Assembly (NCBI GenBank): GCA_037355855.1
Contig: CM074758.1
Coordinates: 8,343,001 to 8,407,000, forward strand
Direction: 5' to 3'
DNA length: 64,000 bases
Source of the DNA: Pseudo-nitzschia pungens
Lineage: Eukaryota; Bacillariophyta; Bacillariophyceae; Bacillariales; Bacillariaceae
Shown here: positions 31,906 through 42,412 of the stretch, one piece after another
Layout: every line of letters begins with the position of its first letter
Position numbering within the stretch: the stretch's first letter is position 1
Made by a program: the position numbers and the translations under genes
Notes under the pieces: generated by a model
What the model saw: the letters and a program-made list of their open reading frames with translations, nothing else
What the model was told of the DNA's origin: nothing
Database searches by the model: none

Positions 31906-33201
31906 TCAATGTGCGCGCGGGGTGATAACTTGATCCTTTTGCAATGTTTCCTTAAACTTTTTCTCCATGCGATCGGCAAGTCCTGCAACGTCATCGTGAA
32001 CGGCACTGACGCACGCAAATGTACTCCAGTGGTTTACGTTGTACGAGTCCAGGATACAATCCGTGATCCTCCACAAGCTATAGTCGGTTTCCTTCTTCCC
32101 GACCCAATAGCACACGAGTCCTGCTTCTTTCAAACTCTTCATCACATCGGGAACTTTTACGTTCCAGCTTCCACCCTTGTTGGAGTCCATGTGCAAGTAC
32201 CGAACGTTCTTCAGCACATCATCCTTGATAGAATTCAATCCAGTAATCTCGGTTGCTTCCATACCCGACATGTCGAGGTAGTGAACGGGCTGATCGGCCG
32301 CAACCTTGCCATTTGTCGACGGCATATTTGTCTTGATGTACTCGTTAATGGATTTAATGCTATCCCTGGAGATGGGCACGAGGCGCAATTCGTCATCCGA
32401 CAACTTCATCGATTCTTTTGCTCCCTGGATTTTATCCATGTTGTGAAAGCTGATGACCAACGATTTTGCCGGGCGTTTTGCGGCGCCCTGCGTGATTGCG
32501 ACCGGCGGCAAAGCCTTCTTGTCGTCGAGACCCAGTTGTTTATTGAATTCCTTGACGTCGTACTTGGGATCTCGGGACCCGATCAAGAGACTATCGATGG
32601 GAACATCGTCCTTGGTCCAAACCACATCCACGGCAAAAAACGAGTGATCGGCTTTCAGCTTGAAGTCATCGCTGCTGTAAAATTCTCTCACCAACTGCCT
32701 GTTCACAGCGAATTCGGTTCTCACGGTGGCTTCTGTATAGCTGCAATCGCCCCATACTACATTACACTCTTTAGGATTTGGCAATTGCTTGGCTAACTGC
32801 GATAATTCTTCCGCAGTGCATTGAGGTGGGTATTTTCCTGGCGGAAATATTTCTGCCGGGGGTTTCGTCTCCGTTGTTGCGGGTTTCGGAGCCGTGGTTG
32901 CTGGTTTTGGAGCCGTGGTTGCTGGTTTTGGAGCCGTGGTTGCTGGTTTTGGAGCCGTGGTTGCTGGTTTTGGAGCCGCAGTTGCTGTCTTCATCGCTTC
33001 ATTGTCGGACTGCACCAGTTCTTCATCTTTGGCGTCTTCGGTCAAGAATAAAATCAAGATTACGACCACCATGAGCTTCAGCCAAAATGGATACGAGTTG
33101 TTGGTTTCAGTAGTTTCGTACCCCTTGCTCCGACGACCGGTATTCACGAATGGGAGCCCGTCATTCTTTCTAGTGGCATTCTTTTTGCTTCGACGAATCA
33201 T
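31906..33201 (-). CDS. Diverged paralogue of the FkbM-like membrane protein, with APKPATT repeats
   Basis: 431 residues, single exon, ATG at 33201. A basic N-terminus is followed by a membrane anchor (residues ~38-53, FWLKLMVVVILILFL), an acidic stretch, and then five tandem copies of the heptapeptide A-P-K-P-A-T-T (about residues 79-110) as a stem. The lumenal domain aligns by eye with the 25147-26592 protein: QCTAEELSQLAKQL and CSYTEATV at its start, and GLVCYWVG...LWRITDCILDSY...MEKKFKETLQKD at its end. However, the SAM-loop position reads FFAVDVVWTKDDVPIDSLL, and the EG.E motif position reads DMSGMEATEITG, so the methyltransferase motifs appear eroded. It may be a catalytically dead or re-purposed member. 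Confidence 0.72.
   Translation of the reverse strand: MIRRSKKNATRKNDGLPFVNTGRRSKGYETTETNNSYPFWLKLMVVVILILFLTEDAKDEELVQSDNEAMKTATAAPKPATTAPKPATTAPKPATTAPKPATTAPKPATTETKPPAEIFPPGKYPPQCTAEELSQLAKQLPNPKECNVVWGDCSYTEATVRTEFAVNRQLVREFYSSDDFKLKADHSFFAVDVVWTKDDVPIDSLLIGSRDPKYDVKEFNKQLGLDDKKALPPVAITQGAAKRPAKSLVISFHNMDKIQGAKESMKLSDDELRLVPISRDSIKSINEYIKTNMPSTNGKVAADQPVHYLDMSGMEATEITGLNSIKDDVLKNVRYLHMDSNKGGSWNVKVPDVMKSLKEAGLVCYWVGKKETDYSLWRITDCILDSYNVNHWSTFACVSAVHDDVAGLADRMEKKFKETLQKDQVITPRAH
32880..32975. repeat. 21 bp tandem repeat (APKPATT codons)
   Basis: About four and a half nearly identical 21 bp units (GGAGCCGTGGTTGCTGGTTTT on the plus strand) inside the coding sequence keep the reading frame. 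Copy number probably varies between strains. Confidence 0.9.
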
Positions 33202-33497
33202 CTTGTTTGAGTCTGAAAGAGAGAGAGAGAGGGAGGGAGGGAGAGACCAACTTGGCAGCCCCTTCTATCGTTTTCGTTAATTACCTCACCAATGTTCAGA
33301 ATGCAAGCGAAATGAGTGCCTTTCTCCGAACCAGAAAAAAGAATACCGGTAGGTACGTAATCTTACCGTATTCTCCGGCCAAAGATCCAAACAAGTGCAT
33401 GCACCGGTAAAAGGAGTTTGAGTAACCTTAACCTTACCTGGTACCAGGTACAAGTACGTGAACTTACTACGAAGTAAGTTACCCTACGGTACAGTAT
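33202..33497. other. Promoter-side flank of the FkbM paralogue with GA/GGGA microsatellite
   Basis: A purine microsatellite (GAGA then GGGA units) lies at ~33213-33246, directly upstream of the minus-strand ATG, followed by TTACC/GGTAC-rich DNA. No gene. Confidence 0.5.
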
Positions 33498-34038
33498 TGA
33501 GTCATTCCCGAAATAGGATTACTTATTTTTTAAGTAGACATAAACATGAAACTTTGTATTTCGGAAACACATAAAAGGCTCATTTAAGTAACTGGTTACT
33601 TAAATCGCTACAGTGAGGGGGGTCTCACTGTAGCGACATAAAAAATAAGTAAGGAATTCTTGACTAAATAAAAACGAATCCCACAACGCTTGCCGGTCAT
33701 TGGAACCCGCCATCCCCAACAACATGTGTTCTTTGTATCAGCAACTACGGTACGAAATGTGTGTTTCTTTTTCTTTCGAACATGTCTTCCTTTTAAAATC
33801 ACTTATTTTGCTCCTGGTCCCTCCCTTGTTCCCCTTTGCTGAATAAAACGAATCCCACAACGTTTGCCGGTCATTGACTATACTGAGAGTTTTTGTTTTC
33901 ATTCAATGGGATTCCAAATTCCGATAAAGGGCTCGACCGTTAAAAAATTACAAGAATTTTCCGTTATTGCGCGCCATAAATAAGTAACTCGGGGGTTACA
34001 TAAACGATATATGTAACTTCTATTTCGGGAATGACTCA
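33498..34038. mobile_element. Candidate MITE/foldback element with 19 bp inverted ends
   Basis: TGAGTCATTCCCGAAATAG at 33498-33516 recurs as its perfect reverse complement at 34020-34038. Inside are a second inverted pair (TTACTTATTTTTTA near 33520 and TAAAAAATAAGTAA near 33640), a perfect 12 bp stem hairpin (33606-33617 with 33624-33635, loop GGGGGT), and a ~36 bp direct repeat (33666-33702 and 33842-33876). There is no coding capacity. It fits a small nonautonomous transposon, but a target duplication was not identified. Confidence 0.5.
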
Positions 34039-35766
34039 TTACTACGTACTTCGTATGTAATAGTAACCTTACTTCGTACGTAGTACTTCGTATTTGAATA
34101 TTGTACGAAGTTCGTACGCGTTTTTCGGCAAGGGTCATCCCAGTAGGTAGGTTCGAGTAACGAGAGTACGTGTACGAGTAATTACAGTAGTCATGGAATT
34201 CAGAATGCCTGATTCCAATTAAATTGGAAATGACCTTAGATCCTCCACTATGTCCTCAGTCCTTAGTTACTAGTGCCCGTACGATTATTACTGTGAATCT
34301 GCTACGCCCAATTCCCGGGCGCCGTCTCGTCTGGCTAGCAACTACCGGTCTGAAGGTGTCATGTTGCAAACCCTCCTAGGAGCTATGGGACCTGCGGTCC
34401 TATGTATAGGTATACTAACTATTAGACATAGGTTGGTGGGCTAACGAAGCTGCTAGAGAGAAAGTGCGATCGCATATGCGAGTGCATGTAGCAGAGCTTA
34501 AGTCCCATGCTAGAAGCAGTTGCAAAGGTGCATCGCAAGGGTGGGAAGGGTGGGAACTTTTTCTCAGACCGCCATTGTCGGTCATTCACGTAGACATCTT
34601 TAAGGCTCGCTCTTTGCAAAAAGAATAGTATCCGTGCCAAAGACCCCTGCTTATCAACTCTGCCTACTGCTCTACATTGTACTGTACCTGCTCATTCCTC
34701 ACTGTTCAGCTCTGTTCACTACGGCACTGGACAATGGTAGGCTCGGGTCAATGGTACGGATCATACGATCCTACATTGCCTTTCGCACGTGCCTTGCCCT
34801 AATGTTTACCGGTAAGACTAAAAAATACAGTAATTGTCCCAAAATCAGCAGATCCTGATCTTCTTGTAATTTACAACGTACGAAGTACATAGTAAGGCTT
34901 TATTTATTTTATTACGAAGAACCACTTGGTCACGTAATTTGCCGGTAGAGGAGTCCATCGATTCATTCGAAATCAATATTTTTTTGAAGAAACAGACTGA
35001 GTAAGGATAGTAATCTTACGTAAGGTTTTACTGGTACAAGTAAGGTTACCGGTACACTAACGTACTTCGTATTTTCGTACCGTACTTCTTTCGATTTTTC
35101 TCAGTAACCGATTCACCATTCTTGTTTTTCTGTTTTCGCAAAACTGTGTTTCGGGTTTCGGTTTTTCCGCAATTGATTGCATATTCTTAGAAACAAATAA
35201 AACTATGATCCTACAATCACAGCATTTACTATTTTTTACCCATTTACGGCGCGCCGAGACGAATATTTTTTTTGATTTGAAAATCCTATTTTTTATCAAC
35301 GGCATCGTGAAGTAGCTAACTACTTCGTACTTCGTACTACGAAGCACAAGTAAATCTTAATTACTACGTTCCGTATTCATATTATGAGTATCAAACGGCC
35401 AGTAAGGTTTATCCTCATTCGTTTTCTCTTCACTTTTTGAAGTGAGCACACGGGGACAAAACTATCGTTCGTTACCTTTGGTAACAAAAGTTCGTTACAG
35501 TAACGAAAGAAACCGAAGACGGAACAAGAAATTCTATGTTGCAACACGCGTAGAACTCAAAAGTCGACAGTCAAAATGCAAACGACAATTTCTTCTATAT
35601 CTCAACGGTGTTATTGTTTCCTATGCCAATTCTTCGACAGAGCGAAGCATCATATCATTATTGTTGAGCAGCTAGCAAAATATCGTTGTCTATACTTCAT
35701 ACAAACACTGGCAGTAAGATCTTTCGTTTCATCAACGAAAGACAGAAAGAACTGCTCGTTGCAAAG
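34039..35766. other. Intergenic stretch, TACGAAGTA-rich, with one compositionally distinct island
   Basis: About 1.7 kb. Words such as CTTCGTACGTAGTACTTCG dominate 34040-34140 and 35030-35390. Between ~34310 and ~34860 the composition is different (more GC, few TAC words), with short palindromes such as CGCATATGCG. No gene was recognised. Confidence 0.45.
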
Positions 35767-37170
35767 ATGTCACACCACCAAAACACCTCGTTATCTGAAA
35801 TCAACGGCGACAGAACAGACGAACAAGGCAAGATGATAAATAAGAATGATACCGCACCCCAATTAGCATCGCAGGTCAGATCCAATAAAAATGAGTTCAA
35901 CCCCCTTGTCGAGACAAATGCGATAGACAAAAATGAAATGCGGAAACAAGGACCATATCAATTCTGTCTTTATATGCAAGATGAGACGCAAAACACCGAT
36001 TCTGATGTGAAACAAGATGTAACACCGGCAACAACTGGGAAAAGATTTCATCAAAATTTCGATTCCAAAACCCCGGTATCAATTCCTTGCTCTTCTGGCC
36101 CTCTAAAGAAGAGAATAAAAGAGAGATACTCTCTTGGCATCGCGTCTCTGTCACCATTTACGCCTTCCAAGTTCTTTAATTTTACTCCAGATGTTCTGAG
36201 CTCTAAGGAAGAGGATGCACTTCGTCCATGCTATGGGCAACTATATCCTCTACGACTCCCATTTGCGAGCATATCCTGCAACACTTATTCCTGCCCTGAC
36301 ACTTTTAGAAGCGAGAAGATCGATGTGACCATGAGGGGTTCGGAATCGTCACTTGAAAAAAAGCAGAGAAAGAAGTTAGATCATATGCCAGCACTTTGTT
36401 GTGCAACTATTTGTAAACGTCCCAAAATAACTGCGACAACGGCGAAGAAGAAGACTAGAAACAATGGTTTCGTTACCAATAGTACGACTTTCGGAAGTCA
36501 AGCATGGATCCATGAAATCGGGAAGCTGGATCGAATAGATCGATTAAGCAGAGGAACAATTCGAAACACACTAAGAGGGCCACGGCTACCAGCCAAACTA
36601 CCATTTCTTTCCCCTATCTCAACAATGGGAAGCGAGAAAAAACACGAATTCTCAAATCGGAAGAAAGTTCCGTTCAATGCTAAATTTTCGACCAACTACA
36701 TGACTTTCCTTCGCCAACACTTGGAGTTCTTTGAATCGACCCAAGAAATTGTTGATGTGTGCAAAGCTAGGAATGTTCCTGTTGTTCTCGGGCAAGTCGT
36801 TCTAAGATGTCGCTATTGCACTTGTATTCCATTCACATATCGCCCGAAAGGATCGATTACAGTCGCAAAACTACATAGATCACTCTACAAATACTTCAGT
36901 ACTGGGATCAAAAGTCATATAGAATTGTGCCCATTTGTTCCGGAAGCTACGAAGAAAACTCTTCAACGTTTGCGTCAAAGGAAGCTGGGACGATACGACA
37001 GATCTGAATGGGAAAGTTTTGGTTACTGGTGCACCCTAGCAGATGCTGATGGGGTGATCGAGACGGATGGAGGGCTTCGGATTCAATCGACGTCGGAGAG
37101 AGCCATTGTTGCCAACCCAAACGAAACGGTTTTTTCATGTGGTCGAGGTGGACGTAAATACTTTTCTTGA
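35767..37170 (+). CDS. Protein with conserved C-terminal Cys/His domain of a type I associate with diatoms (function unknown)
   Basis: 467 residues from the first true ATG at 35767; the frame is open from a TTG upstream. Residues 1-310 are hydrophilic, Ser/Thr/Lys-rich and probably disordered, with basic clusters (KKQRKKL, KRPKITATTAKKKTR) like nuclear localisation signals. The C-terminal ~150 residues look folded: NYMTFLRQHLEFFESTQEIVD, then VPVVLGQVVLRCRYC, then SLYKYFSTGIKSHIELCPFVPE, then GRYDRSEWESFGYWCTLADADGVIETDGGLRI. The C-x-x-C ... H-x3-C arrangement could bind one zinc ion. I associate this layout (a 'FLRQ..EFFE' helix, 'GQVGIRC.HC'-like turn and 'H...CP') with proteins repeatedly seen in diatoms, but I cannot name a function. 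Nuclear or DNA/protein-binding is a guess. Confidence 0.7.
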   Translation: MSHHQNTSLSEINGDRTDEQGKMINKNDTAPQLASQVRSNKNEFNPLVETNAIDKNEMRKQGPYQFCLYMQDETQNTDSDVKQDVTPATTGKRFHQNFDSKTPVSIPCSSGPLKKRIKERYSLGIASLSPFTPSKFFNFTPDVLSSKEEDALRPCYGQLYPLRLPFASISCNTYSCPDTFRSEKIDVTMRGSESSLEKKQRKKLDHMPALCCATICKRPKITATTAKKKTRNNGFVTNSTTFGSQAWIHEIGKLDRIDRLSRGTIRNTLRGPRLPAKLPFLSPISTMGSEKKHEFSNRKKVPFNAKFSTNYMTFLRQHLEFFESTQEIVDVCKARNVPVVLGQVVLRCRYCTCIPFTYRPKGSITVAKLHRSLYKYFSTGIKSHIELCPFVPEATKKTLQRLRQRKLGRYDRSEWESFGYWCTLADADGVIETDGGLRIQSTSERAIVANPNETVFSCGRGGRKYFS

Positions 37171-38111
37171 GAACCAGGAAACATTCCTTTGAGGGATACC
37201 CCACTAGATGCACCCTCTGCAGGTCAGTAGAAAACAAAAGGTGAATAAATCCTCCTGTCCGTTTCTTTCACTATGAAAAAGAAACTAATGGACGGGTATT
37301 GTATATGGGACATACTCGATTTGCGATGATGAAAGATCTCTTGAAGACAAAAAGGCTCTTGGGTTATCGCACTAGAGATGATCTATCATAATCAAAACTC
37401 AACAATATGTTTCATTGGTTCGGTCGAGCTGAAATGAATTGGCGTTGCCAGTAGCTGGAACATGTTGGGGAAAGAATATGTTGGAATATCCAGCGAGTTC
37501 GTCAAGTGAACGAGTCAACGAAGTCAAAGCTGGCTGGTTGCTGATTGAGTATTCTGATTCGAGACTTCAATCATTGTCACGGCGTCGAAAAGATCCGTTG
37601 TTGAATACTGTATTCGAAAGAAAGGTCGAACGAGATTATTCAACAAAACCTGCTGACTGAGCCATAATGCCGGAAGTCTTTCGCATTCAGATGTCATATT
37701 TTCAGAGTTTTTCTCTGAAAGACACTCACAGAAAACAAAGAAAAGTCTCCGTTGATACTAAGATTTTTTACACTGCTTTGATCGTTAGCATGTTGTCTAA
37801 TGTGGATTCCTACATTCACTTTGAAAATAAAGCAAACTTGAACAACAAGTCTTATGCCGTCAACAAGTTTGTTTCAATGGAATGAACTGCAGTCTTGTTT
37901 GATCTCTTCTGATCACTCAGTCGAGTTGCATGTCATTGATCAATTACGAGTCGAAACATGGTTTGGCAACAAACAAGAACGATGCATTGTCACCGTTAAA
38001 GTCTCGTGCGAAATAGTACACTCTTGCCACCGTCGCACTGAAATCCTCTCTTTCTCGTCGCCCAAGCCGTGCGCTGCCGGTTTTGCGCACTGCTGTTCTC
38101 GAACGTTGTGA
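37171..38111. other. Intergenic region between convergent genes
   Basis: 941 bp without supportable frames. An imperfect inverted pair (GTCCGTTTCTTTCACTATG.. and ..AAAGAAACTAATGGAC, near 37257-37295) could form a transcript-end hairpin. Confidence 0.4.
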
Positions 38112-39158
38112 TCAGATCGACTCGGTAGTGTTGTCGCCGTCCTTATTGAGTTTGAGAGAGAGAAAGATCGACCAAAAGAAAAATACACAATTCAGGTACA
38201 ACACGCGAAGGATGGGTGGGACAAAGGCAAGATTGACAACTGTTGCGGGTACCCATAATTTCCCTGCCATTTCGGAATGCAACAATGTCGGAAGTCAAAT
38301 CGAACAGTGCGTGAGGAGGGAACCAATCGAGCGAGCAACAACGGGAAATGCCTGTGAGAAACGAGAATGGGACCAAAGGCCAGAGTTTGGGTTGTCTGAA
38401 TAGCATGTGTGCAAGGCGCAAGGGTTTCATTCTAGATTCGGTCGAAAATTCATGAATTGGTGTCATAGAATTTCATTGGAGTCCAATCGACTCGATGGCA
38501 TTAAATTCAATCCAATCCAATCCAATCCGATCGAATTCCATTCGACTCGACGCAATGCAATGCCAAACGATAGAGTCGGTTGTCTTTTCTTACAATTTGC
38601 GACCATGGTATCGGTGTAGTCGTCCTCAAGTTGCTTTTTGATAGCCTCCGCATTCTTCCCTTCCAAAAATCCCAAAAAGGCAAAAATCAGCACAGTAAAA
38701 ATCGGTGCCTGCACGAACTGATCAATGACGGTTTTGACGGCCGTCGTCGGCGTCCAAGGATCGGCGGTGGGAGGAATGGCTCCATCCAGCAACAGATAGT
38801 AAAAATGGTTCCAGGGGGCCTGCAGGATGAATCCAAAAAAGGCAAAGCGCGCCGTTCGGGCTACGTCGATTCCCTTGGATTCCTCGGTGTTGTCGCTCTG
38901 CGCTCCCTCGAGGGCCTGGCCCGCCAGATCGGCGGCCCCGAGGATAACGCCGGCAGTGAGGCTCTTGACCAGCAAAGGGTTGGACTCGAGGGCGTCGTTG
39001 TAGGAATTCCATGCCTGGACGGGATCCACGGCCATGGGCAGAGAGCTGCTGCTGCTCGGGCTCTTCTGAACGCGCACCGCGGAGGAGACAACCGTGGGTG
39101 GCTGGAAAGCAGCCACCAGAGGAAAGAAAACGCTCAGTAGTAGAAGATACGATCTCAT
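38112..39158 (-). CDS. Mpv17/PMP22-family membrane protein, probably plastid-targeted, two exons
   Basis: Exon 1 is 38594-39158 and exon 2 is 38112-38263; the GTAAGA...GCAG intron joins in phase 1 to create the Trp of MVAN-W-KLWVPATVVNLAF. The product is 238 residues. The N-terminus (MRSYLLLLSVFFPLVAAFQPP) is a signal peptide with A-F at the cleavage site, pointing to a plastid. The Mpv17 core follows: WNSYNDALESNPLLVKSLTAG, GAADLAGQALEG, ARTARFAFFGFILQAPWNHFYYLLLD, and a third segment with VIDQFVQAPIFTVL. Exon 2 supplies the signature ending W..W....N..FVP...R.....C...WS.FLS. These four-helix proteins form channels or maintain organelle membranes. Reading straight through the donor gives a false tail, so the second exon matters. 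The intron contains AATCC pentamer repeats. Confidence 0.9.
38264..38593 (-). other. Intron of the Mpv17-like gene
   Basis: 330 bp with donor GTAAGA and acceptor GCAG (minus strand). It contains tandem AATCC pentamers near 38505-38530. Confidence 0.85.
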
Positions 39159-39893
39159 TGTTGCGTATTGGACTGGACAAAACTGTTAAGGAGTGCAGGG
39201 GAATGGAGTGCGGTGCGGAAAAGAGAACGTTCCGAAGTCATTCGATCTTCTTGCTGCTGCGGCAAACGAAGAAATCGATGCATTTGAGAATGAATAATGA
39301 ACACGAAATGCAAGTTTTCTGTCCGAAAACTCGATGATGACGATGTTGGACTGACGAGACTCAAAAAGATGATGATGAATGATGATGGGAAGATAAATTG
39401 CCCTGTACGTACGAGTAACTTACTGTAGAAGACTTACCGTATCAGTATCGTATTTCCGTAACCTTACGTACCGGTACCGGTGCGGTGATGCGTCGTGGGT
39501 GGATTACGCACGAGTACGTAGCAAATAATGCATTCATACCTTTTAATCGTACCTTTTAACTTACGGTATGTACATAGTACACATTGAACACGTACCGGGT
39601 ATCTGACGGTTCGAAACTTAAATTACGGGGGATTTCGAAGCACGCATTTTTTTATTTCATCAAAGAATAGGTAAACTTCAGATTTTTATATTATCTCAAC
39701 TCCGGGATAGATAACATACGATTCCAGAGCTTTGGAGAAAGTTAGTCCCTAGGAACACTCGTCGTGAAAACCCGAAGATAGAGCACAGTATCCAGTAGAA
39801 TCATCATAGAACAGCGAGCAGGTGTTCGTAGCAGTGTCCATGTGCATCCATGGTTCGGTTGGCTTGATGGAGCCTTGTCGCTCTCGCATCTAT
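39159..39893. other. Intergenic region with GTAC/CCGGTAC words
   Basis: 735 bp between two minus-strand genes. TTACCGTA/ACCGGTACCGG stretches lie near 39410-39490. No gene was seen. Confidence 0.4.
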
Positions 39894-41923
39894 TCATTTG
39901 TCCAGCGTGCGCCGCAGCTCCCTCCACTCGTCGAGGTACTTGAATGCCAGGTGCTCTTCCAGGTCGTCATGAAAGGCCTCGGGTTCCAAGACCCGGTGGT
40001 CGATCACCTTGGCGGGAACCCCGCTCGTGATGGCTAGGGGTGGAACGGGCTTGTTGACAATGGCCTTGGCCATCACCACAGCCCCCGTGCCGACGGGTAT
40101 GTTCCCCAGGACCGTGGCGCAGTCCTTGAGGATGACGCCGTTCTGGACCTTGGGATGGCGATCCCCCAGTTCCTTGCCGGTTCCACCAAGGGTCACCCCG
40201 TGCAGGATGCTCACGTCGTTGCCAACGGTAGCGGTTTCCCCGATCACTGCGGACGGACGTGGTCCGAAGGAACGAACGAATCGGACGGTGCAGGAACAAA
40301 GCAAACAGACGAACGGCAATCAGAAAGAAAAAAGAATCCATTCTTGTCTCCACCACCAAAACACGGCGCGAGAAAACGGTTTCAAAAACAAAAACAAAAC
40401 AAAACAAAACGTTTCCTTTCGTTCCAACCCTGCGGACAACAGAGTTGGTTGGTTGCTTGCGACCATTGTGCTTGTGCTATGCTTACCAACTCCCGACGCC
40501 GTGCACAGATAGATGCCCTGTCCCATCGAACACGCCGGGTGAATGTCGGCGCTGTAGTGTCGGCTGACGGTCGACTGGAGGTATTTCGCCAGGCCCGTAC
40601 GATCAACCTTCCACAGCCGGTGACCGACCCGGTAGCACACCATGGCGTGCAGGCCGGTGTGAAAGAGCACCGCCAGAACGGCGAGTTCGACGCTGGGACT
40701 ACGGGTGGCAGCGGCAATCACGTCGCAGTGGATCGATTCCTCGTCCTCCTCGGTCAGCATGTCCAGAAAGACCTTCTTGATCTCGGTGGCCTTGATCAGT
40801 TCCGTCTCCACTTCGTCTGAATGAATCCGTCCAAACAGAAGGAAAGGAAACACAGTGAAAACGAAACAGGTTGGAAATCAGCACCGAAAAAACATACACG
40901 AAAGAAACCACACACCTTCAATCCTTCCCTGCATCCTATAGTATACGTACTGGCTACGATGCTGACAATGGCTTCCAGCAGAGATCCCTGGGACAAAATG
41001 TTCTGGTAGAGCTGCGGTCCCGCTTCCGGCTCGTTTCCGAGATGCGACAGGGCTTCCAGCTTGACCTGCTCCCAGAGGTGATCGTTGCTGTGATCCTTGC
41101 GACGACTTGTACTCGAGGCTGCGTCCTCCTCGTTGCCTTTGGGTTCGTCGCTGTCGCCAACGCCATCGCTGCCGCCATCTCGAAATTGGGTCATGAAAGA
41201 TTCCCACTCGGATCGGGTTTCCCACAGCAAGGGCGACGCGTATTGATCCCGTGGCATTTGGGATCGCCAGCCCACCGGATCGTCGTCCCCGGTGGGTTCC
41301 GTCTCGTTCATGTTGTTATTTTTGCTGTCGTTGTTACTCTGTGTGTCGTTGTTATTGCTGCGGTCCTGCTCTGTCCACTGCGATGAGGATTGGCTCAATG
41401 TGGTTACGGTTCTTGGTCCCATCGCTGCCGTTGTTGTGAACATTTGCGCTCCGTCGCTTTGTGGGCGAGCAGCGCTGGGTCCAATCATCGAAGAACGTCC
41501 CGACAATGAGAACGACTGCGACTGCGACGCTATCGACGGTCTCGTTGTCGTCATTTCCCACGCCGACACCACCACCAAGCTCCGTTCCCAAAAAACCGTG
41601 TCCGTGTTCTGGCAACCCAACAGAATCAGGCAATGGATGGCCAGGATCGAGAATTTTTGGAAGCGCTTTCGAATGCAAACCCGAAAAGGCTCGTTAGTTT
41701 TAAACCGTGACGTCAAGAGGCATGAATGTAGTGTCTGAAATCTTTGATCTCTTATTGTCTCCCCGGATGGGACGATTTGGTTTCGATTTCGGTTTCGTCC
41801 GTTCGCAGCGACAGTCATGGTGTTCCAGTGTAGTGCACTATTATTGGTCCGAGGGGCGATCCGATGCGATCCGATGCGTGCCTTTTGGTCCAAGAGTACG
41901 TAATCGTACTTCTTGGCATTCAT
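39894..41923 (-). CDS. Serine O-acetyltransferase, three exons
   Basis: Makes O-acetylserine from serine and acetyl-CoA, the first step of cysteine synthesis. Exons: 40951-41923, 40487-40816 and 39894-40246. Junctions are in phase: IVA-N-EVETEL (GTACGT donor) and TASGV-V-IGETATV (GTAAGC donor, GCAG acceptor). The length is 551 residues from the first ATG at 41923; the frame stays open to 41983, and Met at 41818 is an alternative start. The N-terminal ~220 residues are Asn/Ser-rich and specific to this lineage. Then comes the helical SAT domain (LWEQVKLEALSHL...LYQNILSQGSLLEAIVS). The left-handed beta-helix carries the active site: DIHPACSMGQGIYL, VIGETATVGNDVSILHGVTLGGTGKELGDRHPKVQNGV. Catalytic Asp-His pairs (DIHP, GDRHPK) are present. 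The C-terminal tail ends ...RTLDK and lacks the terminal Ile that bacterial CysE inserts into its partner sulfhydrylase. Confidence 0.93.
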
Positions 41924-42412
41924 ACACGGTGTTGAGATTGATCGCGAAATGCTTTTCTTTCGTCGTTTGCATCGGTTTAACAATCTGAATCAGAAAGATT
42001 GTTCATGTCTACCGGTAATTACCTCTTTCCATTCTCATCAATCATCTCAATCGAAAAGGATCCATTCCGTCGACAACGTTTATGTTTGGAAGTTTCGTAA
42101 ACTTGGACCGTACGGCGGTGGGGAGTTCGAACTGAACAGCATGTCCCTTACAGGGCCATACAAAAAAAAGTACGGGTACAGTTACCGAATCAAACGTTTG
42201 TATCTTCTACGAAGTACTTGTAGTACTTTTTTTGTATGGATCGTACTAGTGCTACTACGTGTGTACGGTATGGTACCTGTACCGGTACAGATCGACTGAC
42301 AATTGAAATTGAAATGGGAGATCGGAGAATTGTCGGACACGAAGGTATCCATCTTATGTCGGATCTATAATAACCTTCGATTTGCTCCAGACATGAGCAA
42401 ATAATAATGGTG
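41924..42412. other. Intergenic region upstream of serine acetyltransferase
   Basis: 489 bp; palindromic GGTACCTGTACCGGTACAG lies near 42269-42288. No gene. Confidence 0.4.

Noticed and set aside
38463..38593. Unspliced C-terminus of the Mpv17-like protein
   Set aside because: The tail is repeat-derived; splicing to 38112-38263 restores the conserved family ending.
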